This document shows positions 33,805 through 41,071 of a stretch of 64,000 nt of DNA, in pieces. Below the pieces are notes generated by a model. That model saw only the letters and a list, made by a program, of their open reading frames with translations, made no database searches and was not told where the DNA came from. This DNA comes from Oscillibacter sp. (GTDB lineage: Bacteria; Bacillota; Clostridia; Oscillospirales; Oscillospiraceae). A program made the position numbers and the translations under genes. The stretch lies in assembly GCA_017526785.1 (NCBI GenBank), contig JAFXQV010000036.1, positions 1 to 64,000 of the forward strand, read 5' to 3'. The number at the start of each line of letters is the position of its first letter. Position 1 is the stretch's first letter.

Positions 33805-34347
33805 TTAGCCGAAATAGCGTTTCAGCAAACCCGCAAACGCCTGACCGTGGCGCGCCTCGTCACGCGCCATTTCGTGTACGGTGTCGTGAATGGCGTCGAG
33901 GTTCAGCGCCTTAGCCTTCTTGGCAAGGGCGGTCTTTCCGGCACAAGCGCCGTTTTCGGCTTCCACGCGCATTTGCAGATTTTTCTTGGTGCTGTCCGTG
34001 ACGACCTCGCCGAGCAGTTCGGCGTACTTGGCGGCGTGTTCGGCCTCCTCGAACGCGGCGCGGCGCCAGTATTCGCCGATTTCGGGGTAGCCCTCCCGAT
34101 AGGCGACGCGGCTCATGGCCAGATACATGCCGACTTCGGAACATTCGCCCCGGAAGTCCGCCCGCAGACCTTCCAGAATATCCTCCGGCGCACCCTGCGC
34201 GACGCCGACAACGTGCTCAGACGCCCACGCCATGTCGCCGGACTGCTCCTTGAACTTGGACGCCGGAACGCCGCACTGGGGGCATTTCTCCGGCGGGTTC
34301 TCGCCCTCGTACACGTAGCCGCACACAGAACATACCCATTTTTTCAT
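33805..34347 (-). CDS. Reverse rubrerythrin (rubredoxin domain first)
   Basis: The 180-residue protein has a rubredoxin domain at its N terminus ([10 protein letters not shown] and [11 protein letters not shown], a Cys4 iron site), followed by a ferritin-like four-helix diiron domain. Iron ligands appear in [30 protein letters not shown] and DEARHGQAF. The domain order is the reverse of classical rubrerythrin, as in the clostridial NADH/rubredoxin peroxidases that detoxify hydrogen peroxide and oxygen. AGGAGG sets the start. It has its own promoter and a structured leader. Confidence 0.94.
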   Translation of the reverse strand: MKKWVCSVCGYVYEGENPPEKCPQCGVPASKFKEQSGDMAWASEHVVGVAQGAPEDILEGLRADFRGECSEVGMYLAMSRVAYREGYPEIGEYWRRAAFEEAEHAAKYAELLGEVVTDSTKKNLQMRVEAENGACAGKTALAKKAKALNLDAIHDTVHEMARDEARHGQAFAGLLKRYFG

Positions 34348-34398
34348 GTTCGTTTCCTCCTGTTGTAGAATCCCCTCATGTAATGCTGTTATGATACA

Positions 34399-34435
34399 GT
34401 CCCCGCGCAACCTGTGTGGAAGCGCGGGACACCGT
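34399..34435 (-). other. Leader hairpin of the rubrerythrin mRNA
   Basis: In the leader, about 15 bases past the -10 region, GTCCCGCGC pairs with GCGCGGGGAC across a loop of about 13 bases. A hairpin of this strength could stabilise or attenuate the transcript. I see no PerR box. Confidence 0.45.
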
Positions 34436-34445
34436 AGCATGCTGT

Positions 34446-34474
34446 AAGATAGCAGAAAAGCGGAAAAATGTCAA
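34446..34474 (-). promoter_or_regulatory. Promoter of rubrerythrin
   Basis: On the minus strand TTGACA (34474-34469), a 17-base spacer and TATCTT (34451-34446) give a leader of roughly 95 bases before the start at 34347. Confidence 0.75.
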
Positions 34475-34485
34475 GGGAAAGTCTT

Positions 34486-36468
34486 TTACTGCTGTTCGGC
34501 AAGCGCCTTGGCCTCTGCAATGGCCTTTTCCTGCGCGGCGGGGGGGCAGTCCTCGTAACGGACAAAGTGGAACGTGAAACTGCCCCGGCTTTGCGTCATG
34601 GAGCGCAAGTCGATAGCGTAGGAACCCATTTCGGCCATAGGCACCTCGGCGGAGATGACCTGACTGCCGTCTCCGGTCGGGTCCATGCCCATGACGCGGC
34701 CGCGACGCTTGTTCAGGTCGCCGATAACGTCGCCCATATAGTTGTCGGGTACCGTCACTTTGAGTTCGCCCACGGGTTCGAGCAGTACGGGGTTCGCCTC
34801 CGGCATGCCAGCCTTGTAGGCCAGTTGCGCGGCGGTCTTGAACGCGATTTCGGACGAGTCGACGGGGTGATAGGAGCCGTCGTACAGCACCGCTTTCAGG
34901 TTCACGACGGGGTATCCGGCTAAGGGGCCGTGCAGGCAGGCCTCCCGCAGACCCTTTTCCACGGCCGGGAAAAAGTTCTTCGGCACGGAGCCGCCGAACA
35001 CTTCCTCGGCAAATACCATTTCCTCTTCTTCGGGGTTGGGTTCAAAGCGAATCCACACATCGCCGAATTGACCGCTTCCGCCCGTCTGCTTCTTGTGGCG
35101 TCCCTGCTTCTGAACGGTCTTGCGGATTTTCTCGCGGTAGGGTACGCGCGTCGGCTTGAGTTCCGCTTCGACGTTGAAACGGCTTTTCAGCTTGCTGACA
35201 AGTACATCAATCTGCATGTCGCCGGAGCCGGACAATACCATCTGGTGTGTCTCGACATTGCTGCCCACGGTAAAGGTCGGGTCTTCCTCGTTGAGGCGGG
35301 AGAGGCCTTGCGAAATTTTATCCTCCTGCCCTCTGGTCTTCGGCACAATTGCCACGGAATAGCACGGTTCCGCGAACGGAATCGGGGCTATCGTGACGGG
35401 AGCTTTCGCGTCGGAGAGGGTGTCCCCGGTCTTGACCTTGTCCATCTTGCCGATAGCGCCGATGTCGCCGCAGACAAGTTCCTTGATTTCGCTGGACTTC
35501 TTGCCGCGCATGGAGTACAGGCGGCCTAACTTCTCCGTGGAACCCGTGCGGGAGTTGTAGAGCGGCATATCGGGCGTAATCGTGCCGGACAGCACTTTCA
35601 CGAACGAATACTTGCCGTACTGGTCGGAGAGCGTCTTAAAGACGAACGCCACGGGCGCGCCGTCGGGCTTGACCTCGAACGCGTCGCCGGATTCGGTTTT
35701 CGGCGCGGTGCCTTCCGTCGGGTTGGGTGCCAAGTGCGCGATAGTGTCCAGCAGTGTCATAGTGCCGGTGCCGTTGACGGCGGAGCCGAACAGAGCCGGA
35801 TACAGCGCGTGTTCGCATACGGCCTGCCGTAAGCCCTGCTTCATCTCGTCGGGGGACAGGTCGCCGGTGTCGAAAAACTTCTCCATGAGTTCTTCACTGG
35901 TTCCGGCGGCGGCCTCTTTCAGCTCGTCCTCGGACGCCGCCACCAAATCCGCAACAGACGCCGGGACGTTCTTCCCGTCGGGCGCGGCGTACGGAATAAT
36001 ACTGTTCCCGAAACGCTCGCGGAGCGCTTCCAGCGTCGCGGCGGGGTCGCTGTTGTCCTCGTCAATGCGGGAGACATAGACGAAACGCGGAATCTGCCGC
36101 TCTTCACAGTATTTCCACGCCTTCTCCACGCCCACGGACACGCCGTCTTTCGCCGCACACACAATAATGGCGGCGTCGGCGGCGCTGAGCGCTTCCATGA
36201 CCTCTCCCGCGAAGTCAAACGCGCCGGGGGTGTCCAGTACGTTAATCCGGCAACCCTGATAGTCAATCGGGGCGACGGCCGTGGACAGCGAAATCTGCCG
36301 CTTGACCTCCTCCGGGTCGGAGTCGCAGACGGTGTTACCGTCGGCGGCGCGTCCCATACGGTCAATTGCCTTTGTCATGTAGAGCATGCTTTCGGCGAGG
36401 GCGGTTTTGCCGCTCCCGCTATGCCCCAGCAGGCAGACATTCCGGATGTCCTTGACAGAATAGCTCAT
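34486..36468 (-). CDS. EF-G-like translational GTPase homologue with altered motifs
   Basis: The 660-residue protein has all EF-G domains: G (1-270), II, III, IV (about 470-580) and V. The P-loop GHSGSGKTALAE is intact. Switch II reads DTPGAFDF, with Ala in place of the catalytic His of DTPGH. The nucleotide-base motif NKxD is VSRID here. The domain IV RHKKQTGGSGQFGDVWIRFEP block and the C-terminal MAEMGSYAIDLRSMTQSRGSFTFHF are well kept. It belongs to the EF-G-like paralogue group found beside true EF-G in Firmicutes, of unclear role. It has its own promoter and AAGGAG site. Confidence 0.93.
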   Translation of the reverse strand: MSYSVKDIRNVCLLGHSGSGKTALAESMLYMTKAIDRMGRAADGNTVCDSDPEEVKRQISLSTAVAPIDYQGCRINVLDTPGAFDFAGEVMEALSAADAAIIVCAAKDGVSVGVEKAWKYCEERQIPRFVYVSRIDEDNSDPAATLEALRERFGNSIIPYAAPDGKNVPASVADLVAASEDELKEAAAGTSEELMEKFFDTGDLSPDEMKQGLRQAVCEHALYPALFGSAVNGTGTMTLLDTIAHLAPNPTEGTAPKTESGDAFEVKPDGAPVAFVFKTLSDQYGKYSFVKVLSGTITPDMPLYNSRTGSTEKLGRLYSMRGKKSSEIKELVCGDIGAIGKMDKVKTGDTLSDAKAPVTIAPIPFAEPCYSVAIVPKTRGQEDKISQGLSRLNEEDPTFTVGSNVETHQMVLSGSGDMQIDVLVSKLKSRFNVEAELKPTRVPYREKIRKTVQKQGRHKKQTGGSGQFGDVWIRFEPNPEEEEMVFAEEVFGGSVPKNFFPAVEKGLREACLHGPLAGYPVVNLKAVLYDGSYHPVDSSEIAFKTAAQLAYKAGMPEANPVLLEPVGELKVTVPDNYMGDVIGDLNKRRGRVMGMDPTGDGSQVISAEVPMAEMGSYAIDLRSMTQSRGSFTFHFVRYEDCPPAAQEKAIAEAKALAEQQ

Positions 36469-36522
36469 GATTTCTACTCTCCTTGTGCTTGTGTTGAATC
36501 TGCGGGAAACTCCATGGAGACC

Positions 36523-36551
36523 ATTATACCGCATTCGCGGCCGGATTACAA
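36523..36551 (-). promoter_or_regulatory. Promoter of the EF-G-like gene
   Basis: On the minus strand TTGTAA (36551-36546), a 17-base spacer and TATAAT (36528-36523) precede the start at 36468. Confidence 0.75.
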
Positions 36552-36570
36552 CCAGAATTTCAGGGGAAAA

Positions 36571-37083
36571 TCACGCCTCCCCCACAATCGGCAGGTACCG
36601 CACCTCGACGCCGCGTTTCAGGGCGTACTCAATCGTATAGCGCGTGCCGCCGGGTGTGCCGTCGTAGGCCGCCAGCAACAGCGACGCGTGGTCAATCAAG
36701 TATCGGTCGCGTTGCAGCATGCAGTGAGGCGTGTACGACGGCGACACGGCCACGGCGTCGTCACAGCCCCGCAACAGTTCCGCGTACTGGATACGCTTGT
36801 CTGTCCGCCAGCGGTCGGCGTGTCCGGCGTACGGCAACGCCGCTTCGAGCGTCACGCCGTCGCGGACACGCTTCAAGCTCTGGACTTCTTCGCAGAAGTA
36901 AAGGTCACAGCCTTGCGCCATGCCGCACAGAAAGTGCCGGAAGCCCTCGTCGTACGCCGCTTGCAGGGCGTCGGCGATTCTCCGCCGCAACGCAAGACAG
37001 CGCAAGTCGCGCTCGTCGTCGCCCCACGGCAGTTTTCCGGGGCGGTGTCCCGTGAAAGCACACGTTTCCTGTCTCGCCGCCAC
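36571..37083 (-). CDS. SLOG-family protein (YpsA/DUF1273 type)
   Basis: A 170-residue Rossmann-like protein. TCAFTGHRPGKLPWG at the N terminus and the FLCGMAQGCDLYFCEEV block are the YpsA/DUF1273 signatures, a SLOG subgroup thought to bind nucleotides or related ligands. DRYLIDHASLLLAAYDGTPGGTRYTIEYA matches the C-terminal strand-helix unit. I chose GTG 37083, which follows GGAGTGACAGC and lies four bases after the upstream stop. It is the last gene of the barnase-to-SLOG operon. Confidence 0.88.
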   Translation of the reverse strand: MAARQETCAFTGHRPGKLPWGDDERDLRCLALRRRIADALQAAYDEGFRHFLCGMAQGCDLYFCEEVQSLKRVRDGVTLEAALPYAGHADRWRTDKRIQYAELLRGCDDAVAVSPSYTPHCMLQRDRYLIDHASLLLAAYDGTPGGTRYTIEYALKRGVEVRYLPIVGEA

Positions 37084-37087
37084 GCTG

Positions 37088-37984
37088 TCACTCCTTCCCG
37101 GGGTCGCGCCGTACAACGGCGGTATGTCCGCCGAACGCGCCCATACCGATTTCGGCACGCGCCGGGACGCTGGCGCGTTGCAGGTTCGTACAGTTCATAA
37201 AAGCCCAGTCCCCGACGCGCCCCACGCCGTCGGGTATCCGGACATGCGGCAGGCGCTCGCAGAACTGAAACGCGAAGTCCCCGATTTCCGCCACGCTTCC
37301 CGGAAGCCGTACCTCTGACAGATTCCTGCAGAACTGAAACGCGAAATCTCCAATTCGCGTCACGCCGTCGGGAATCGTGACGCTTTCCAGATTTTCGCAG
37401 AACGCGAACGCCGAATTTCCGATTTGCCGTACGCCGCCGGGGATACGGATTTCCGACAGGCTCTTGCAGAAGGCAAACGTAAAATCTCCGATTTCGGTTA
37501 CGCCGCCGGGGATGTCGATACTTGACAGCGCGTGGCAGTCGCGGAACGCCCAGCCGCCAATTCCGGTTACGCTGTCCGGAATCCGCACCTGTTCCAGCGC
37601 CGCACAGCCCTGAAACGCCGCCCCGCCAACGAACGTCAGACCGTCCGGGAGTTCGACACGTTCCAGCGCCGCGCAGTCCTGAAACGCACAGCCCCCGATT
37701 TGCGTCACGCTCGCCGGAATCCGTACGCTTTTCAGATGTTTGTGACCGTAGAACGCCAACAGCCCCACGCCCGTCACGCCGTCCTTGATGACAAGGGAGG
37801 TGACGTTATCGGGGTTCCACGGTGTGCCAATCATGCTGTCAACAGCCCCGGCACCCGAAAGCGTCAGCGTTCCGGCGCTGTCGAGTGTCCACGACAAGCC
37901 CTCCGCCGTCCCCGACGCCGTGACGGGCTTTTGTCTGCGCATACGCTGGAAAAGTTTCAGTTGCGGCACGTCGTCACGGCTCAT
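37088..37984 (-). CDS. BspA-type leucine-rich repeat protein (LRR_5)
   Basis: The 298-residue protein has no signal peptide. After a short basic N terminus, a lead module (about 23-70: SWTLDSAGTLTLSGAGAV...PW) precedes about nine LRR_5 units of 23 residues with the pattern IPxxVTxIGxxAFxxCxxLxxVxI. BspA-type repeats form a solenoid for protein binding. Most relatives are secreted, so a cytoplasmic form is unusual. The start follows AAAGGAG. The downstream SLOG gene begins four bases later. Confidence 0.88.
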   Translation of the reverse strand: MSRDDVPQLKLFQRMRRQKPVTASGTAEGLSWTLDSAGTLTLSGAGAVDSMIGTPWNPDNVTSLVIKDGVTGVGLLAFYGHKHLKSVRIPASVTQIGGCAFQDCAALERVELPDGLTFVGGAAFQGCAALEQVRIPDSVTGIGGWAFRDCHALSSIDIPGGVTEIGDFTFAFCKSLSEIRIPGGVRQIGNSAFAFCENLESVTIPDGVTRIGDFAFQFCRNLSEVRLPGSVAEIGDFAFQFCERLPHVRIPDGVGRVGDWAFMNCTNLQRASVPARAEIGMGAFGGHTAVVRRDPGKE

Positions 37985-38009
37985 GGGACACACTCCTTTC
38001 CGGTCAATG

Positions 38010-39206
38010 TCAGCGGCGTATGATTTGCGTGTGACGGTCAAACGCATCGACAATTTTCGTCCTTCTGGATACACTTACTTGTGTTAGACCTTCGCAATTA
38101 TGGAAAGCCCAGTATTCGATAGTTTTTACGCTGTTGGGAATTGTTACGCTTGTTAGAGTGGAGAAACTGAGAAAAGCGGCACTTCCGATAACAGTCACGC
38201 CGTGCTCAATAATTATAATCCTAATGCGTTCTCTGTACCTATTCCACGGAGTAACACTCAGGTAATAATGTCCCATTTCCCCTTGTCCAGAAATCGTGAG
38301 AACATCATTGTACAGCGTCCATTTACAGTCTCCTGTTTGGCCTGAATCAATGATTGTGAGTTTTGGGGGCGGCGGCGGTGTTGGTATCGGTTGTGGCGGC
38401 GGCGTGGGCTTTGGCGGTTTCGCTTCCATGCCATAGACTGCTTGCAACGCCGTTATAAAATAGTCCGCTTTCTTATGCGAAAGCATTAAATAAGTAGAGA
38501 GCCAGTCGCGGCTTTTGGCGGCAATCCGCGTGCATTCCGTATTGTCCCGGCTTTCGGACGCCTTGCGAAATTCCCGCAGAAGCCCCGCGTCCGACATTTG
38601 CCGCAAAACGTTTGCTTCCCCTTTCAAGTCCGGCGCGAAGTCCATCAAAATGGAGAATATGCGTGACGCTTGTTCAAATGCGCCGATATCAAATTTTTGG
38701 CGTACGTACAAAAGCACACTCCGCAGGTCTTTCGGGTCATATTTTGTCTGGAACGAATCCGGCAGGCCTTTTTGACTTAACGCGGCGTTGGTGTAGGCGG
38801 GGTCGTACGTGACTTCCCGCCCGAACCAGTCCGGCGCGGCGAACGCTTGCGCGGCGGCCTCCGTCGGAAACTCCACCTCCGCGAGCATGAGCGGCGCGAG
38901 CGCTTCCCGGAAAATGTCCAGTTCGACGGTGTACGCCCCCAGCGGGACGCGGTAGCGGTCTTTGACAATCGACGCCCCGTCGGCTTTCGCCAGCAGACGG
39001 GCGTACGATTCCGGGGTCAGGTCGAGTTCAAATTCTTCTCTTGCCAGCAGTCCGCGCCTCTTACAGGTTAAAATGTACCGTTCCCCGGCGTGGCGTACCC
39101 GTATGACGGGTTCCGTGGAAATATACGCCTGTTCCATGCGGGTACAGGGGTAGCGTTCCAGCGCGTCGGGGAGACGCGACACTAAAAATTTGCGTTCAAT
39201 CTCCAT
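38010..39206 (-). CDS. CYTH triphosphatase domain fused to a BspA-type LRR module
   Basis: The 398-residue protein begins with a CYTH domain (about 1-150): MEIERKFLV carries the ExExK motif, and basic/acidic strands such as VIRVRHAGERYILTCKRRG line the tunnel that binds triphosphates. A helical region (about 160-280) and a proline-rich linker (PPKPTPPPQPIPTPPPPP) follow. The end is a lead module plus two LRR_5 units, related to the neighbouring LRR protein. The DNA from about 38040 to 38500 is visibly more AT-rich than the CYTH part. I know of no characterised CYTH-LRR fusion. The Shine-Dalgarno site is weak; it starts 8 bases after the PrsW stop. Confidence 0.88.
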   Translation of the reverse strand: MEIERKFLVSRLPDALERYPCTRMEQAYISTEPVIRVRHAGERYILTCKRRGLLAREEFELDLTPESYARLLAKADGASIVKDRYRVPLGAYTVELDIFREALAPLMLAEVEFPTEAAAQAFAAPDWFGREVTYDPAYTNAALSQKGLPDSFQTKYDPKDLRSVLLYVRQKFDIGAFEQASRIFSILMDFAPDLKGEANVLRQMSDAGLLREFRKASESRDNTECTRIAAKSRDWLSTYLMLSHKKADYFITALQAVYGMEAKPPKPTPPPQPIPTPPPPPKLTIIDSGQTGDCKWTLYNDVLTISGQGEMGHYYLSVTPWNRYRERIRIIIIEHGVTVIGSAAFLSFSTLTSVTIPNSVKTIEYWAFHNCEGLTQVSVSRRTKIVDAFDRHTQIIRR

Positions 39207-39214
39207 GTAAGGCC

Positions 39215-39958
39215 TCACAATCCGCGTACAATGGGGCGGTCGGTCTCGGATTCGCGCCGAATTGTGCGCCACGCCGCCACGAACATCAGCAGGACGAACA
39301 CCACGAACAGTCCGGTAGCGAAGGCCGTGCCGGACATGGCGCAGGCGTCGTAAAAGCCGTGCAGAATGACGGCTATCAGGTACCCCGCCCAGAGGCTGAA
39401 CAGGGCGCTGACATGGTGTCCGCGATTTTCGCGGAGCCGCGCCCGCCCGTAGTACATGCCCATAAAGACCGAAAAGGACAGGTGTCCGGGAATGGCCAGT
39501 AATGCCCGGGGGAGTGCCACGGACAGCCCGTAGCCGAAAATATAGTAGACGTTCTCGAACGCCGCGAACCCCAGCGACACAAAAGCCGAATACACAACGC
39601 CGTCGAAGCGGTAATTAAACGCGGGATGGTTCCAAGTGCGGCGCTTCAGGAAGAAGAACTTGACGCCTTCCTCCACGACGGCGACGACCAAGAACGCAAG
39701 CAGGATAGTGTAAAGGGGGTCGCCTTGATAGAGAAACCGTTTCAGTATCCACTCTCCGAGGCCTTCCAAGAAGCTGGCAATCAGCGCCGCCACGACGCCG
39801 GAGAGTACCAGCAGGAACAGCAGGCCGGGGGGGTCGGGTTCCACCACGTCGTGACAGTAGATGTAGTGGAGCAGGAACGCGGCGGGGAGAATGGCGGCCA
39901 AGATGTAAATCAGCGCCACCGGGAGAATCGGCGATAGCGGGGGCAGTGTGAAAAACAA
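39215..39958 (-). CDS. PrsW-family intramembrane protease homologue
   Basis: The 247-residue protein has about seven hydrophobic helices and the PrsW motifs: EEGVKFFFLKR (paired Glu), FENVYYIFG, a GHLSFSVFMGMYYG helix and HGFYDA. PrsW proteins cleave anti-sigma factors within the membrane. The start is TTG 39958, set by AAAGGAG six bases upstream. It lies between barstar and the CYTH-LRR gene. The natural substrate is unknown; no anti-sigma factor is in the operon. Confidence 0.88.
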   Translation of the reverse strand: MFFTLPPLSPILPVALIYILAAILPAAFLLHYIYCHDVVEPDPPGLLFLLVLSGVVAALIASFLEGLGEWILKRFLYQGDPLYTILLAFLVVAVVEEGVKFFFLKRRTWNHPAFNYRFDGVVYSAFVSLGFAAFENVYYIFGYGLSVALPRALLAIPGHLSFSVFMGMYYGRARLRENRGHHVSALFSLWAGYLIAVILHGFYDACAMSGTAFATGLFVVFVLLMFVAAWRTIRRESETDRPIVRGL

Positions 39959-39977
39959 AAGTGTCTCCTTTCGGCGC

Positions 39978-40268
39978 TCAGACTTTGTCCGAGCGGGATT
40001 CCAGCGTGACGCGGAAATGTGGATTTTCGGCGGCGGCGTCGCGCAGGACGGAAATCAGCGTCCGGGCGTAGCCGCCCAAGGCCTCCTCCAGCCGTCCGGG
40101 GTGCAGTAACCGGAGTTCCGTGTCCATTTTGGATTCCGTGAGGCAGTCGTAGAGCGCGTCGAGGTTGCGCCCGTACCATGTGGGCAGGTTCAGGGCGCGG
40201 ATTAAGGCGTCGTGCAGTTCGTCGCGGGTGTGGATGTTGCCGCCCTCCATGACAGTAATCATCATCAT
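39978..40268 (-). CDS. Barstar-family ribonuclease inhibitor
   Basis: The 96-residue protein aligns with barstar along its length: ELHDALIRALNLPTWYGRNLDALYDCLTE is the binding helix, with both Asp residues (NLDALYD, equal to Asp35 and Asp39 of barstar) that plug the barnase active site. The C terminus FRVTLES is the last strand. It has no signal peptide, so it protects the cytoplasm. It starts at ATG 40268 behind AGGAGG and follows the barnase gene by 24 bases. Position and partner make the function very likely. Confidence 0.94.
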   Translation of the reverse strand: MMMITVMEGGNIHTRDELHDALIRALNLPTWYGRNLDALYDCLTESKMDTELRLLHPGRLEEALGGYARTLISVLRDAAAENPHFRVTLESRSDKV

Positions 40269-40292
40269 TGTAAGTCCTCCTGTTTCCGGCGC

Positions 40293-40949
40293 TCACGGCG
40301 TCCCGTAAAGGAGCGTGAACGTGTTGTAATGGTCTCCGGTGTAGTAAATCAGGCCGTCGTCGGAAAATACAAGGCGTTCCGCGCCACGGCTTTTCGCGCC
40401 TAACGTGTTGATGTCGCACTCGTGATAAGAGCGGTCGGCGGGGAGAAGCCCTTCATAGTTGCCGAACCTGTCGCCGCCGATACACTTTCCGGGCGCGTAG
40501 TCCTCCACGGAACCGCCGCCCCAGCCAAGCGATTTGGCCTCTTTTTTGGTGATGAAGTTGTCCGGGAGATGTCCGTAGAGGTGCAGGTAGAGCGCCACGT
40601 CGTTTTTCGTGGTATAGGTGCCGTCCTCCGTGATTTCGGACGCGTCCGGGGCGTCGTCAACGCCCGATGTCTCCGAAACGTCGTCGACTGTCCATGTCTC
40701 CGGCGGCGGAGTGAGCGGCTCGTCGGAAACCGGGGGTTGCTGTTCGGTGTAGGTGTCGTCGCCGGGGAACGCTTCCGGCTCCCAAGGGTCGTCGGATTCC
40801 ACGATGTCGGTTTCTTCGGACGCGGCGGCGCGTACCATGTCCAGCAGGTTTGGGGATTCGGTCTGTTGCGCGTCGGGCGTACTCCCGCAGGCCGTCAGCG
40901 CGTACAGTGACACCAAAAGCAGTAACCATATGCAAAGCCGTTTTTTCAT
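40293..40949 (-). CDS. Barnase-family ribonuclease exported as a lipoprotein
   Basis: The 218-residue protein has a lipoprotein signal with the lipobox LTAC at about residues 18-21. A flexible Asp/Glu/Pro/Thr-rich linker (about 22-105) precedes a C-terminal barnase domain. All barnase catalytic residues are present: Glu in HECDINT (Glu73), Arg in SRGAERL (Arg83 and Arg87) and His in GDHYNTF (His102). The structural LGWGGGSVEDYAPGKCIGGD block also matches. It should be an active, surface-tethered guanyl-type RNase. A GGAGG site precedes ATG 40949. It heads the operon with barstar next. Confidence 0.94.
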   Translation of the reverse strand: MKKRLCIWLLLLVSLYALTACGSTPDAQQTESPNLLDMVRAAASEETDIVESDDPWEPEAFPGDDTYTEQQPPVSDEPLTPPPETWTVDDVSETSGVDDAPDASEITEDGTYTTKNDVALYLHLYGHLPDNFITKKEAKSLGWGGGSVEDYAPGKCIGGDRFGNYEGLLPADRSYHECDINTLGAKSRGAERLVFSDDGLIYYTGDHYNTFTLLYGTP

Positions 40950-41029
40950 AGGCACACCTCCAATAACGCATGTCGCGCCTATCATAGCACACTTTCCCGG
41001 AAAAGAAAAGTCCTATTTTCCCCAGCCAC

Positions 41030-41064
41030 AAAAAAGCGTCCCGCCCGCTGACGGGACAGGACGC
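41030..41064 (-). terminator. Terminator of the BlaI-M56 pair
   Basis: On the minus strand GCGTCC and GGACGC (with CCCG/CGGG inside) form a long imperfect stem across 41064-41036, followed by six Ts (41035-41030). Confidence 0.85.
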
Positions 41065-41071
41065 CGCCCGA

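Noticed and set aside
34930-35529. Plus-strand frame of about 200 residues opposite the EF-G-like gene
   Set aside because: It has no homology that I can recognise and mirrors a fully conserved GTPase gene on the other strand.
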